The notes below the pieces were generated by a model. The model made no database searches, was not told where the DNA came from, and saw only the letters and a list, made by a program, of their open reading frames with translations. The position numbers and the translations under genes were made by a program. From Epiperipatus broadwayi (lineage: Eukaryota; Onychophora; Udeonychophora; Euonychophora; Peripatidae), in assembly GCA_028023455.1 (NCBI GenBank), contig JAQFVV010000072.1:582501-646500 (forward strand): a stretch of DNA of 64,000 bases, in the 5' to 3' direction. Of the stretch, positions 36,891-47,502 are shown piece after piece. Positions within the stretch are counted from its first letter, which is position 1; each line of letters begins with the position of its first letter.

Positions 36891-36962
36891 TGCGTTGCCC
36901 AGGAAGCAAACCCAGGCCAACTGCTTGGAAGGCAGCTATGCTAACCGCTAGGCCACCAACGT
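36891..36962 (-). pseudogene. tRNA-Gly(UCC)-like gene relic
   Basis: 72 nt on the minus strand. Anticodon-arm text CTGCCTTCCAAGCAG (anticodon TCC), D-arm with a box A-like TGGCCTAGCGGTTAGC, T-arm CTGGGTTTGCTTCCTGG, and an acceptor pairing CGTTG with CAACG. It closely follows the animal tRNA-Gly pattern, but box B has GGTTTGCTTCC in place of GGTTCGATTCC, the T stem needs two G-U pairs, and the acceptor has mismatches at its first and last pairs. Likely a pseudogene or SINE-head relic; no CCA or SINE body was found. Confidence 0.7.
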
Positions 36963-38579
36963 ATTTGAGCATCCTAAGCGAACAAATTTCAAAATAATTC
37001 AAATCTCTAAAACAATACCTATAAATGTTTCAGACATAGTTTATTTGCTTATTAACATATTCCAAATGTGTGAAACTTTATCTTAATCAACTCAAAGATC
37101 AAACACTTGCGTAAGTGTAAACGGTTTTTAATGTTTTATATTTTTGTGTGCAAATTTTTTGCTTAGAAAACAATTTTATTTACTCTAAGAAGTTTTCACG
37201 AATGACTACTATATACAGTACTTCATTATTATAAGTGACAACTTGTTAAAGGGTATATATGCGTGTGTATATATATATAATTCAAAGGTTTTCTGCTTCA
37301 GTGTACTCATTACATTCAATATGGTTTCCAACTACTTCAAGGGAATTTTAAATATAAGTATAGAAGGTGTGTATTTATAAACAGAATACATGAATACACA
37401 ACTAATCTACTTCATAGCAAAACTAGAAGAGTGTTGTCATAACCCTTCCTGTCCCTAACATATATGGCCACATTGTTAACAGGTTTATTCGGTTAAATCT
37501 TTTCCTAAAATGTCTATATACCACAGCAGTTTTTCAATAACAAATTTATAAATATTAAAGCAACCAAATAAAAACCCAGTAATAAAAATATATTAAAAAA
37601 CTATATTTCTCCCTTTTTTCTTTTTTATCATTTTATTGCAGTTATACGATAGATGATCCAACTGATATATGAATACCATCAACACCATAATATCTTTTCA
37701 ATACTGAAGTAAAACATATTGGTTTAACTAATTAAAAAAAAAAAAATTATAACTTTTTGATGATATGTTGATATGTAAGAGTGATTTTAACAACAAACTG
37801 AAATGAATCACACATTTCTGAATAACAAGATCAGATTAAATCTTAAAAATATAATTTTTACACCTATTTAAGTATTTACAGAACAGTTATATTAATATTA
37901 AGATTCAACCGAATAAACAACATTAAATATTATACATAATAACCTTATTTACATATGAGTGTTTTACATAAATAGCTGGACTTGTCGAATCCATATCATA
38001 CAAACGTCGGGTTAACAGAAATTACTATCAGGAGGTTCCCAATGTCAAAATAGAAAATAAATAAGAATTTATGAAACATTTAAATGTCCATAGGGATGGA
38101 AGGGGGCTATTTTCTCCAAAAATCATGCAGCCTACATATTAAACTATAAATATATAAAATAAAAAAAGTGTTTTGAACAATAGATTTCCTAAGCATCAAT
38201 ATACAGATAAAAAAAAAAAATATTTACATAAAATAATTTAAACGTCTTTTGAAGTGTTTAATCTCTGAGTATTAACTAACGAGAGAATTTAGGCATCTAT
38301 AATTAGCACATACACTATAATATATAGACAATAATTTTGTTCATTCTTATTTATGCAACAACACTTTCGGCACACAATAAAGAGACAGGAAAGAAAAGAA
38401 CAATGTAAAGGTGTAAAAAAAATAGGCAGCTTGTATTCAGATGAGCCTGAGAATTGACAACAGACTCAAGTGTTTGTTAATTACATTTGAAAAAAATACA
38501 TATTCACAAGATGACTTGATATCATCCAGAATAGAGAAATGTCCCCAAATGTTCATAAAATATACAATGTTCATATTCT
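36963..38579. other. No recognised gene
   Basis: AT-rich, stop-rich in all frames; possible 3' UTR of a minus-strand gene (see 38580-38633). Confidence 0.35.
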
Positions 38580-38633
38580 TTACATGATATCGTGATTGAC
38601 GTCCAAGCTTAGTTCAAAGCCTAAGAAGCATCC
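38580..38633 (-). other. Candidate terminal coding exon, 17 codons
   Basis: On the minus strand an acceptor TTATATGTTTCAG is followed by GGA TGC TTC and so on, reading GCFLGFELSLDVNHDIM and then TAA. The other two frames stop within a few codons. Small and unsupported by a neighbouring exon; listed because the acceptor and the clean reading frame agree. Confidence 0.28.
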
Positions 38634-38727
38634 CTGAAACATATAACATTTTAAATATCAATTATTAAAAAAATTAAATAAAGTTGAAACATTATAATAC
38701 AATAAAGCTATTATTAAATACATTTAT

Positions 38728-39034
38728 GCAAAAAAGTGAAGCTTGTCTCAATCTTCTTACAAGTTATATGGCTAAGCGCTTTCAGAGACCTTGAGTCTCC
38801 ATAATCATAGCCTATTGTTAACTGAAGTTTAGCTGTGGTTTATGTAAAATTTATGCAAATTTTATCGTGCTTTGCAATCTCCAGAAAATGGTCATTATAA
38901 AATTTGCATAAATTTTACATAAACCACAGCTAAACTTCAGTTAACAGTAGGCTATGATTATGGAGGCTCAAGGTCTCTGAAAGTGCTTAGCCATATAACT
39001 TGTAAGAAGATTGAGACAAGCTTCACTTTTTTGC
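38728..39034. repeat. Large near-perfect palindrome (foldback element)
   Basis: Arms of about 130 bp: GCAAAAAAGTGAAGCTTGTC at the left and its inverse at the right, with only a few differences, around a 35-bp centre (near 38859-38893). Non-coding. No TSD was made out. The low divergence between arms implies recent origin or gene conversion. Confidence 0.85.
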
Positions 39035-39143
39035 GCAAGGTGAAGTAGAAAATTAGTATTTTATTTAAATACCTTTATATAACTAGTCATCATATTTTTA
39101 CAAAATATGAAATTCATTCTAAGCATGTGCATATACATTTATG

Positions 39144-40029
39144 TTCCAGTATAGGGATGCCCAACCCGTAGCTCGCGAGTCACATGTGGCTCGCGTAACT
39201 GTTTAATGTGGCTCGAATTGCACTCTTCAAAAAAATTGATAAAATATTTTATGTTCCTTGATGGCACATGCACACACTAAAAAATAAACATTTTTACAAT
39301 ACAAACAATAACGATATGCAGTGTCAGGTTTCACATTAAATAAAATATATTTTTCCTGTAATTGTAATTTATATGTATGTTACCAAATTTTTAATAAATA
39401 AAATGTATTTACATTTTTTTTTCTTTTTAACATATTACACCATTTTTTTTTTTTTGCTGTACACGTTTGGTTTGGTGCTATATATATATATTGTGTTTAG
39501 TGCTCTTGTATATATTGTTGTTTTTATCGAGAAAGATCCTTGTAGACGTTTGGTTTGGTGCTGTATATATATTGTGTTTAGTGCTGGAAATAGTTTTTAT
39601 CGAGATAGATCCATGTACACGTATATATTTTGCTGTATATATCGATGTTTAGTGCTGTAAACAGTTGTTTTTATCCGTGTACACGTATATATTTTGCTGT
39701 ATATATATATTGATGTTTAGTGCTGTAAATAGTTGTTTTTATCGAGATAGATTCGTGTACACATATATATTTTGCTGTATATATTGATGTTTTCATCGAG
39801 AAAGATCCGTGTACACGTTATTTTGGCCACATTAGAAACGTTGGATTGATACCAATGTGAATAGGCCACCCCCCCCCCACCTATCTCCCTACATTGCAGG
39901 TTTAGTACCCAAGTACCATGTTTATAAATGTAATATGAAAAATGTAATATATAATTGTGGCTCCCCAAATTTTTTTAAATTCTCAACTGGCTCGCGTCAA
40001 GTTAAAGGTTGGGCACCACTGTTCTAGTA
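39144..40029. mobile_element. hAT-derived non-autonomous element
   Basis: TSD TTCCAGTA (39144-39151) against TTCTAGTA (40022-40029). The left end TAGGGATGCCCAACC and right end, reading CAGTGGTGCCCAACC on the minus strand, are inverted. Subterminal GGCTCGCG repeats are typical of this hAT group. No transposase; the interior is AT-rich with a minisatellite. Confidence 0.85.
39460..39830 (+). repeat. Minisatellite, about 75-bp unit, roughly five copies
   Basis: Repeats of TGCTGTATATATATTG, TGTTTAGTGCTGTAAA, GTTTTTATCGAGATAGATCC and GTACACGTATATATTT, with length variation between units, inside the hAT-derived element. Confidence 0.85.
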
Positions 40030-40857
40030 CCACACATAATTTAACTGCTTGTATTTAAATCTTTAATGATATATTTAATTCCACATAAAAACCAAAAGAA
40101 AAGAGACTCCATAATTTTATTTTCCCCACAATCATCTCAAAATTCCACATTACATTCCTGGTTTTTAGATTCACATATAGAATTCACAGCAGCTTAGTGT
40201 ATATTCTGGAAGACTATTAATAAGGAGGGACTAAAAAGAAATTATCTATCAAATACATAGAAATTAATAAAAGCAATGACAAGCTATATGATTAAATTGT
40301 GCCTCATTCGTAAGATATTTCCTGCCATTTTAAAATTATGATAGTCCTATTACAATCTTTAGTTTCTTATAAAGAACAGACCTGCCCATTAATCCAACAA
40401 TCTCTATGACTTTCCATTCTTCGCTATAATTTCAAATATTCATGCCCAGCAGCAGCTTATTTTTTTCTGTTGATATATACAATCTTTTATGGAATAGATA
40501 GCAGTATTTTGGTCATTCATCTTAAATTCATTCTTTTGCAGCTAACTAGTGTTTGTTTGATAGCTTCATTTTCATTTCACGGTAATAACTGTAAGTAAAT
40601 ATATATTAATTTCTTAAGTAATATTTGTTAATTAAAAAGAAATCTCAAATTGCCAATATGGTACCTTATACAACAAAGCTAAAAACATTGATGATTAACT
40701 GGTTTTTTCCTCTCAAAATAGTCACTGAAATTGTGAGACCTCATTGTTTGTTTAAATCTTCAAATGAAATCCTATATTTTCTGTAGATTTTATATATTTA
40801 GATTACTTATGCAAAATATTTATGAAATTTTTATTTATTGACAAGAATATAATAAAT
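40030..40857. other. No recognised gene
   Basis: AT-rich spacer between the hAT-derived element and the Penelope-like copy; nothing supported. Confidence 0.4.
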
Positions 40858-40904
40858 AATAAATGCTATTTATCGAAACTTCAAACACTTTTTAGAAAAC
40901 CTTT

Positions 40905-40955
40905 ATTTGTACATACACCTACGTTTCGACTGACCTGCAGTCTTCTTCAGAGCTA
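40905..40955 (-). ncRNA. Hammerhead-like motif at PLE copy A 3' end
   Basis: Minus strand: CTGAAGA (40950-40944), extra A, stem II GACTG/CAGTC, GAAA (40927-40924), stem III CGTA/TATG with loop GGTG, then TA. Stem III is better formed here than at 2304. Stem I is not evident. Confidence 0.5.
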
Positions 40956-41922
40956 TGATATAATGAACAAAATAAAAAAACATAACTATATATTAACACC
41001 ATAAAAATAAAAAAAATTTTAACAATAAAAAACTAAAAACAACATAAAATATATATATTAAAAAACTGAAATAAATAATCAAACCCAAATAAAACAATTA
41101 ATATAAAATAAAATGTACTACATAAATAAAAAATAAATATAAATTATACATGTGTATTCTTAACTTTATACATATATACATTCAAGAACAACTATTAATC
41201 TAAATATTATCTATTTTATTATTATTAACAATCTACTAATTATCTGTATTCTTCATAAACTTAAACCTTATGATTAGTAACTAAAATTCTTTTAATTTTA
41301 AATCATAATATTTATTATTTTCTTACTCATTCTTCTTTTAAAATTAATATTTTATATTTATTATTATTGAATATTTAAAACCTATAAACTTTATAATCTT
41401 TATACTTACTAAGATTATTTTGATCTTCTAAATAAAAAAATGAAAAATCGTTTTTTTTCTTCAAAAAATTATCTTATATCCTAGCTCCCTCTATTACATA
41501 TTATTTAAACTAAATATATATCCCCTACAACTCTTTATTTATATATTTTTTATTTTTATTTTTTACACTTTAACTTTTATTATTATTATATAATACTCAT
41601 AAATTTATATTATCTTTCTTTATATGTTTTTATATATTCCCTACAACTTTATTTACATATATATTTTTTTATTTTATATACTTTAACTTTTATCATTATT
41701 TTTATATAATTCTTATAAATTTTTATTATACTGTTTTATATGTAAATATTCTGCTAAGTTTATTAATTTATTTATTTATTATTTTTTTATTATTTAATAT
41801 CTATAAATATACCCAAATTTATACTCCTATTTTACCTAACCATTATTTATCATCCCCAACTTATTTATAAACAAGCATCTCTTTACATATTTACCTCTAT
41901 ATATCTTATTTAATAACTATAA

Positions 41923-42500
41923 CTATACCAATCTCATCCTAATTCCAGAATCTCTATTAAATTCTGGTTTTATCTTTCTTATTAATATAGCTTCTTTTAT
42001 TTTCCTTTCTTTAATACTTTTCGTATATAACTTCATTTTTATTGAACTTTGTGTAAATTTGTGTCCTGTTTCTTTTGTATGTATATATATTGGTGATTTA
42101 TTATTTGCCATATGTTGTTTTAATCTTGTTTTTATAGAATTTTTTGTTTCTCCCACATATTTGTTATCAATCCCACTATCTAGACATTGTTTGCATTTTA
42201 TCACATATACTCCATTAATTATTTCTTTATTATATCCTATGTATTTGTTATCTATCAAATTTAACATGTTTTCTCTTTTTTTATTAACTATTTTTGTATT
42301 AATTATTCTTTTATATCTTTTATTAATCTTCTTTATAATTTTGTTAAACTTATTCACTATGATATTATTATTTGTTTTTATTCCTATATATCTATTTTCA
42401 CCTTTCTTTTTTCCTTCACTCTTTTCATTTTTATTTATCTTATACTCTATTTTTCCAATACTTCTTTTAATTATGTATACAGGGAAACCACCATTTTTAA
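41923..42500 (-). pseudogene. Penelope GIY-YIG endonuclease domain
   Basis: Linker KNGGFPVYIIKRSIGKIEYK at about 42490, then GVYVIKCKQC (the GIY element with a CxxC pair), KYVGETKNSIKTRLKQHM (YIG element with catalytic Arg), HTKETGH (second metal-binding pair) and IKEAILIRKIKPEFNRDSG (catalytic Glu and conserved Asn). This is the DNA-nicking domain joined to the RT in canonical Penelope elements. It is separated from the RT by a one-base loss in ACAAAAAATTT (copy B has ACAAAAAGATTT). The domain itself is open to its stop at 41923. Confidence 0.85.
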
Positions 42501-42511
42501 TTCATTGATTA

Positions 42512-44034
42512 TTAAATTTTTTGTATATTATAATCTTCTTTCCTTGAACAATACATTGCAGCTCTGTATATTCTTGAATATATACAACTAATTTTATATT
42601 TCCTATCAATGTTGGAAAACCAATTTGTTATTTTGTTACCAATATTATTCTTTTTATAAACACTTGTCTCAATACACCATTTTTTATCTATCAATTTCTT
42701 TTGAAACATTATATCCAGATATGCAATTTTATTATTCTCTTCCTTCTCAACTGTAAATTTTATATTCTCCTCTATTTTACTAATATCATTAATAAACCAG
42801 TTTATTTGTCTTTGGCTTTTATTAAAAATCATTAAATAATCGTCTACATATTTTGTTAAAAAACAAAGGAGCATTTTTATTTTCTGTTATATTTTTATCA
42901 AACTCATTCATATAAATATTACTTAAAATTGCACTAAGAGCTCCTCCCATTAACAATCCTTTTTTGCTTATAGAATTCTGTATTATATTCAAAAACTACA
43001 TCCTTGCAACATAATTCCATTAAATCTACCAAAATATGAACAGGTATTTTTATTGTTTTATTTTTATCCTTAATATATTTCTCTATAGCTAAATTTATCG
43101 CTTTACCTACATTTAAATTAATATACATAGAAATAATGTCCATCTTTAAAAACGCTAAGTTTCTGTATTCATATTTTTTAAATATATCATTAACCTCATG
43201 TATTAAAATTTTATTATTTTTAATATTGGAATTTTCATACTCATTAGCATATTTTTTAAAAATTTCACTGGATAACCATTTTGAAACTATGTCTAAATAA
43301 GATCCTTTACAATCAATAATTGGCCTTAGTGGGATATTTTCCTTGTTAATTTTTGGCGCCCCATATATTCTTGCTGTTTTACATTCTTTACTTCCTATTT
43401 TCTCAAATGTTAATCTGTCTATTAATCCCCCTTTATAAATATGTTTTATTAATGTATATATCTTTCTATTTTTTAAGTCACTGTCATTCTTTTTAACTTT
43501 TTTAAACACCTTATCATTCAGCATAACCTTCATTTTTTCTAAATAATCTTTTTTATCTAATATCACCAATTTATTCCCTTTATCTGACTTTAAGAAAACT
43601 ACTTCTTTTTCATACTTAGACTTAATCTTTCTGACTTCTTCCTTCCCTATCAATTCTTTGTTTTTCTTTACATTTTCTTTACTTCTATTTTCAATTTTAT
43701 TATTATTTTCTATTTTATATATCAAATTATTTATTTCTTTTTTAAATTCATCAAACCACATTTTCTCTTCATTATTTAACAATTTTGTAATATCTTTGTC
43801 ATCATAATAGTGTACTCCATATTTTTCCTCTAAAAAATCTTGTGCTATTTTTTCCATTGTTGCTTCTATCTCTATCACATCCTTTTTAACATCATTTCCA
43901 ATTGGCACATATTTAATTCCTTTGTTCAATATATTTTTTTCTTCTTCTGTAAAATCTATCTTTGAAAGATTATATATATTATTCATTTTGTCATCTGTTA
44001 TAATGCCTTGTTTTACTTTTTGTTCTTCCATCAA
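42512..44034 (-). pseudogene. Penelope-type reverse transcriptase (two frameshifts)
   Basis: The first frame 42934-44034 (366 codons) runs from an N-terminal segment (SKIDFTEEEKNILNKGIKYVP, the usual PLE opening) through FLKSDKGNKLVIL, ARIYGAPKINK, LRPIIDCKGSYLDIVSKWL and FLKMDIISMYINLN (motif A). An extra A in a run near 42960 shifts the frame just before MGGALSAILSNIYMNEFDK, the next RT block, and a second indel precedes YVDDYLMIFN (motif C) in 42512-42874. PLE RTs are related to telomerase RT and prime at chromosome ends or nicks. Dead copy, though the domain text is well preserved. Confidence 0.85.
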
Positions 44035-44036
44035 TA

Positions 44037-44479
44037 TTGTTAATGGGAGGAGCTCTTAGTGCAATTTTAAGTAATATTTATATGAATGAGTTTGATAAAA
44101 ATATAACAGAAAATAAAAATGCTCCTTTGTTTTTTAACAGATATGTAGACGATTATTTAATGATTTTTAATAAAAGCCAAAGACAAATAAGCTGGTTGAT
44201 TAATGATATTAGTAAAATAGAGGAGAATATAAAATTTACAGTTGAGAAGGAAGAGAATAATAAAATTGCATATCTGGATATAATGTTTCAAAAGAAATTG
44301 ATAGATAAAAAATGGTGTATTGAGACAAGTGTTTATAAAAAGAATAATATTGGTAACAAAATAGCAAATTGGTTTTCCAACATTGATAGGAAATATAAAA
44401 TTAGTTGTATATATTCAAGAATATACAGAGCTGCAATGTATTGTTCAAGGAAAGAAGATTATAATATACAAAAAGATTT
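44037..44479 (+). pseudogene. Penelope RT, partial (motif B to thumb)
   Basis: MGGALSAILSNIYMNEFDK, RYVDDYLMIFNKSQ (motif C, catalytic Asp pair), EENKIAYLDIMFQKK and the region to YNIQKD, in one open frame. In copy A the same stretch is frameshifted. The ORF is cut by the retrozyme-like insertion at 44480; the original frame resumes at 45942. Confidence 0.85.
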
Positions 44480-44592
44480 GATAAACAGAGCAAAACTCTC
44501 CATACAGTATTGCCACCTGTGCTAAACAGAGTAATCAATGGACGCCAGAAGGCTTGTGCATAAAATCCCTATCGAATGCCTACTCATCCAAT

Positions 44593-44636
44593 ATTCCCAG
44601 ACTAGTTTCTGGCATGTGGCCTTCATCAGTGAGGAG
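44593..44636 (-). ncRNA. Type I hammerhead, array unit 1
   Basis: Core CTGATGA, then A, stem II GGC/GCC around CACAT, then A, GAAA, minimal stem III CTAG, TC cleavage site. Stem I CCTCA/TGGGA has an A-C mismatch at its fifth pair, so it is weaker than in unit 3. Confidence 0.65.
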
Positions 44637-45048
44637 CTTTGGATCTGAGAGCACTGCATCTAGATCTTAGAATCTAATGCAACCCTCTAGCAACCAACTT
44701 TTATCTCTACTTAACTACAAAACTATGAGAATGAAATTGAAAACACAAAAAATATTTTCAATCTAAGCTCAATAGCTTATATAGTCATATGGGTCTGAAC
44801 TCAGTTCAGCACCTATACATTTTGGTGTCTTTGGCTCTTTTACAACCATAGCCACCACTATTCTATTAGGCAGGATTGGTGTTAAACCATTAAACATCAC
44901 ATGATCACATTTCCTATACTAGCACATTAATTGTTGATAAACAGAGCAAAACTCTCCATACAGTATTGCCACCTGTGCTAAACAGAGTAATTAATGGATG
45001 CCAGAAGGCTTGTGCATAAAATCCCTATCTAATGCCTACTCATCCAAT

Positions 45049-45092
45049 ATCCCCAGACTAGTTTCTGGCTTGTGGCCTTCGTCAGTGAGGAG
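45049..45092 (-). ncRNA. Type I hammerhead, array unit 2
   Basis: Same layout exactly 456 bp from unit 1: stem I CTCCTCA/TGGGGAT (six pairs, one G-U), core CTGACGA, A, GGC/GCC, A, GAAA, CTAG, TC. Two head-to-tail ribozymes like this would release a 456-nt monomer from a transcript of the minus strand. Confidence 0.7.
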
Positions 45093-45719
45093 CTTTGGAT
45101 CTGAGAGCACTGCATCTAGATCTTAGGATCTAATGCAACCCTCTAGCAACCACCTTTTATCTCTACTTAACTACAAAACTATGAGATTGAAATTGAAAAC
45201 ACAAAAAATATTTTCAATCTAAGCTCAGTAGCTTATATAGTCATATGGGTCTGAACTCAGTTCAGCACCCATACATTTTGGTGTCTTTGGCTCTTTTACA
45301 ACCATAGCCACCACTATCCTATTAGGCAGGATTGGTGTTAAACCATTAAGCATCACATTTCCTATACTAGCACATTAATTGTTGATAAACAGAGCAAAAC
45401 TCTCCATACAGTATTTGCTCTGTTTATCAACAATTAATGTGCTAGTACAGGAAATGTGATCATGTGATGCTTAATGGTTTAACACCAATCCTGCCTAATA
45501 GGATAATGGTGGCTATGGTTGTAAAAGAGCCAAAGACACCAAAATGTATGGATGCTGAACTGAGTTCAGAGTCATATGACTATATAAGCTATTGAGCTTA
45601 GATTGAAAATATTTTGTGTTTTCATTCTCAAAGTTTTGTAGTTAAGTAGAGATAAAAGGTGGTTGCTAGAGGGTTGCATTAGATCCTAAGATCTAGATGC
45701 AGTGCTCTCAGATCCAAAG

Positions 45720-45763
45720 CTCCTCACTGACGAAGGCCACAAGCCAGAAACTAGTCTGGGGAT
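45720..45763 (+). ncRNA. Type I hammerhead, inverted unit
   Basis: Stem I 45721-45726 with 45757-45762, core CTGACGA 45727-45733, stem II 45735-45737 with 45743-45745, GAAA 45747-45750, stem III C45751-G45754, cleavage dinucleotide TC 45755-45756. Flanking A34 and A46 face each other next to stem II, the only departure from the canonical fold. Confidence 0.7.
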
Positions 45764-45941
45764 ATTGGATGAGTAGGCATTAGATAGGGATTTTATGCAC
45801 AAGCCTTCTGGCGTCCATTGATTACTCTGTTTAGCACAGGTGGCAATACTGTATGGAGAGTTTTGCTCTGTTTATCAACAATTAATGTGCTAGTATAGGA
45901 AATGTGATCATGTGATGCTTAATGGTTTTACAAAAAGATTT

Positions 45942-46542
45942 AATAATCAATTAATTAAAAATGAGTGGTTTCCCTGTATACATAATTAAAAGAAGTATTG
46001 GAAAAATAGAGTATAAGATAAATAAAAATGAAAAAAGTGAAGGAAAAAAGAAAGGTGAAAATAGATATATAGGAATAAAAACAAATAATAATATCATAGT
46101 GAATAAGTTTAACAAAATTATAAAGAAGATTAATAAAAGATATAAAAGAATAATTAATACAAAAATAGTTAATAAAAAAAGAGAAAACATATTAAATTTG
46201 ATAGATAACAAATACATAGGATATAATAAAGATAATAAAGAAATAACTAATGGAGTATATGTGATAAAATGCAAACAATGTCTAGATAGTGGGATTGATA
46301 ACAAATATGTGGGAGAAACAAAAAATTCTATAAAAAGAAGATTAAAACAACATATGGCAGATAATAAATCACCAATATATATACATACAAAAGAAACAAG
46401 ACACAGATTTACACAAAGTTCAATAAAAATGAAGTTATATACGAAAAGTATTAAAGAAAGGAAAATAAAAGAAGCTATATTAATAAGAAAGATAAAACCA
46501 GAATTTAATAGAGATTCTGGAATTAGGATGAGATTGGTATAG
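45942..46542 (+). pseudogene. Penelope GIY-YIG endonuclease, intact domain
   Basis: The open frame from 45961 (in frame with sequence from 45942) gives KNEWFPVYII-like linker text, GVYVIKCKQC, KYVGETKNSIKRRLKQHM, HTKETRHRF and IKEAILIRKIKPEFNRDSG, stop at 46540-46542. All catalytic and metal-binding residues named for copy A are kept, except that GH in the HTKETGH pair reads RH, which keeps the His. It is four residues longer than copy A before GVYVI (DNKEIT). Separated from its RT only by the inserted array. Confidence 0.85.
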
Positions 46543-47456
46543 ATGCTTGTTTATAAATAAGTTGGGGATGATAAATAATGGCTAGGTTAAATAGGAGTAT
46601 AAATTTGGGTATATTTATAGATATTAAATAATAAAAAAATAATAAATAAATAAACTTAGCATAATATTTACATATAAAACAGTATAATAAAAATTTATAA
46701 GAATTATATAAAAATAATGATAAAAGTTAAAGTATATAAAATAAAAAAATATATATGTAAAAAAAGTTGTAGGGAATATATAAAAACATATAAAGAAAGA
46801 TAATATAAATTTATGAGTATTATATAATAATAATAAAAGTTAAAGTGTAAAATAAAAAAATATATAAATAAAGAGTTGTAGGGGATATATATTTAGTTTA
46901 AATAATATGTAATAGAGGGAGCTAGGGTATAAGATAATTTTTTGAAGAAAAAAAACCGATTTTTCATTTTTTTATTTAGAAGATCAAAATAACCTTAGTA
47001 AGTATAAAGATTATAAAGTTTATAGGTTTTAAATATTCAATAATAATAAATATAAAATATTAATTTTAAAAGAAGAATGAGTAAGAAAATAATAAATATT
47101 ATGATTTAAAATTAAAAGAATTTTAGTTACTAATCATAAAGTTTAAGTTTATGAAGAATACAGATAATTAGTAGATTGTTAATAATAATAAAATAGATAA
47201 TATTTAGAGTAATAGTTGTCCTTGAATGTATATATGTATAAAGTTAAGAATACACATGTATAATTTATATTTATTTTTTATTTATGTAGTACATTTTATT
47301 TTATTTATATTAATTGTTTTATTTGGGTTTGATTATTTATTTCAGTTTTTTAATATATATATTTTATGTTGTTTTTAGTTTTTTATTGTTAAAAAAAAAT
47401 TTTTTTTATGGTGTTACTATATAGTTATATTTTTTTATTTTGTTCATTATATCATA

Positions 47457-47502
47457 GCTCTGAAGAAGACTGCAGCTCAGTCGAAACATAGGTGTATGTA
47501 CA
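47457..47502 (+). ncRNA. Hammerhead-like motif at PLE copy B 3' end
   Basis: CTGAAGA (47460-47466), extra A, GACTG/CAGTC (47468-47472 with 47478-47482), GAAA (47483-47486), stem III CATA/TATG with loop GGTG, TA (47499-47500), then CAAATAAAGG. The C-to-A pairing change in stem III relative to copy A (CGTA to CATA) turns a G-U pair into A-U, so the stem is kept. Stem I is not evident. Confidence 0.5.

Larger units (their letters stand above)
40858..44036 (-). mobile_element. Penelope-like element, copy A
   Basis: A retroelement with Penelope-type RT and a C-terminal GIY-YIG endonuclease, about 3.2 kb on the minus strand. It starts at the head-to-head junction (44037), has RT to about 42520, endonuclease to 41923, an AT-rich 3' region (about 0.95 kb), and the hammerhead motif and AAATAAAGG end at 40870-40955. 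The N-terminus may lack some residues. Its neighbour, copy B, is arranged head to head, a layout often seen for Penelope insertions. Confidence 0.92.
44468..45941. mobile_element. Retrozyme-like array inserted in PLE copy B, 12-bp TSD
   Basis: ACAAAAAGATTT is present at 44468-44479 and again at 45930-45941. The insert (44480-45929, 1450 bp) consists of a unit starting GATAAACAGAGCAAAACTCTCC at 44480, a second direct copy at 44936 (456 bp later), the first 30 bp of a third at 45384, then from about 45414 one complete unit plus about 60 bp in inverted orientation. Each full unit contains a type I hammerhead motif (minus strand in the two direct copies, plus in the inverted one). No ORF. Tandem units of a few hundred bp, each with a type I hammerhead, are the published layout of animal retrozymes. 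Confidence 0.85.

Noticed and set aside
36654-36920. 88-codon minus-strand ORF ending over the tRNA-like relic
   Set aside because: Its start lies in the tRNA-like sequence and no homology is seen; chance frame.
38728-39034. Hammerhead in the 38.7-kb palindrome
   Set aside because: TCTCTGAAAG and GCTTAGCC resemble parts of the boxes, but CUGANGA followed by a closed stem II and GAAA is not present on either strand.
39373-39660. 95-codon plus-strand ORF with repeated YIVF text
   Set aside because: Translation of the minisatellite inside the hAT-derived element; not a gene.
42059-42508. 149-codon plus-strand ORF over Penelope copy A
   Set aside because: Antisense shadow of the GIY-YIG frame; very Phe/Leu/Ile-rich text is typical of antisense A-rich coding.
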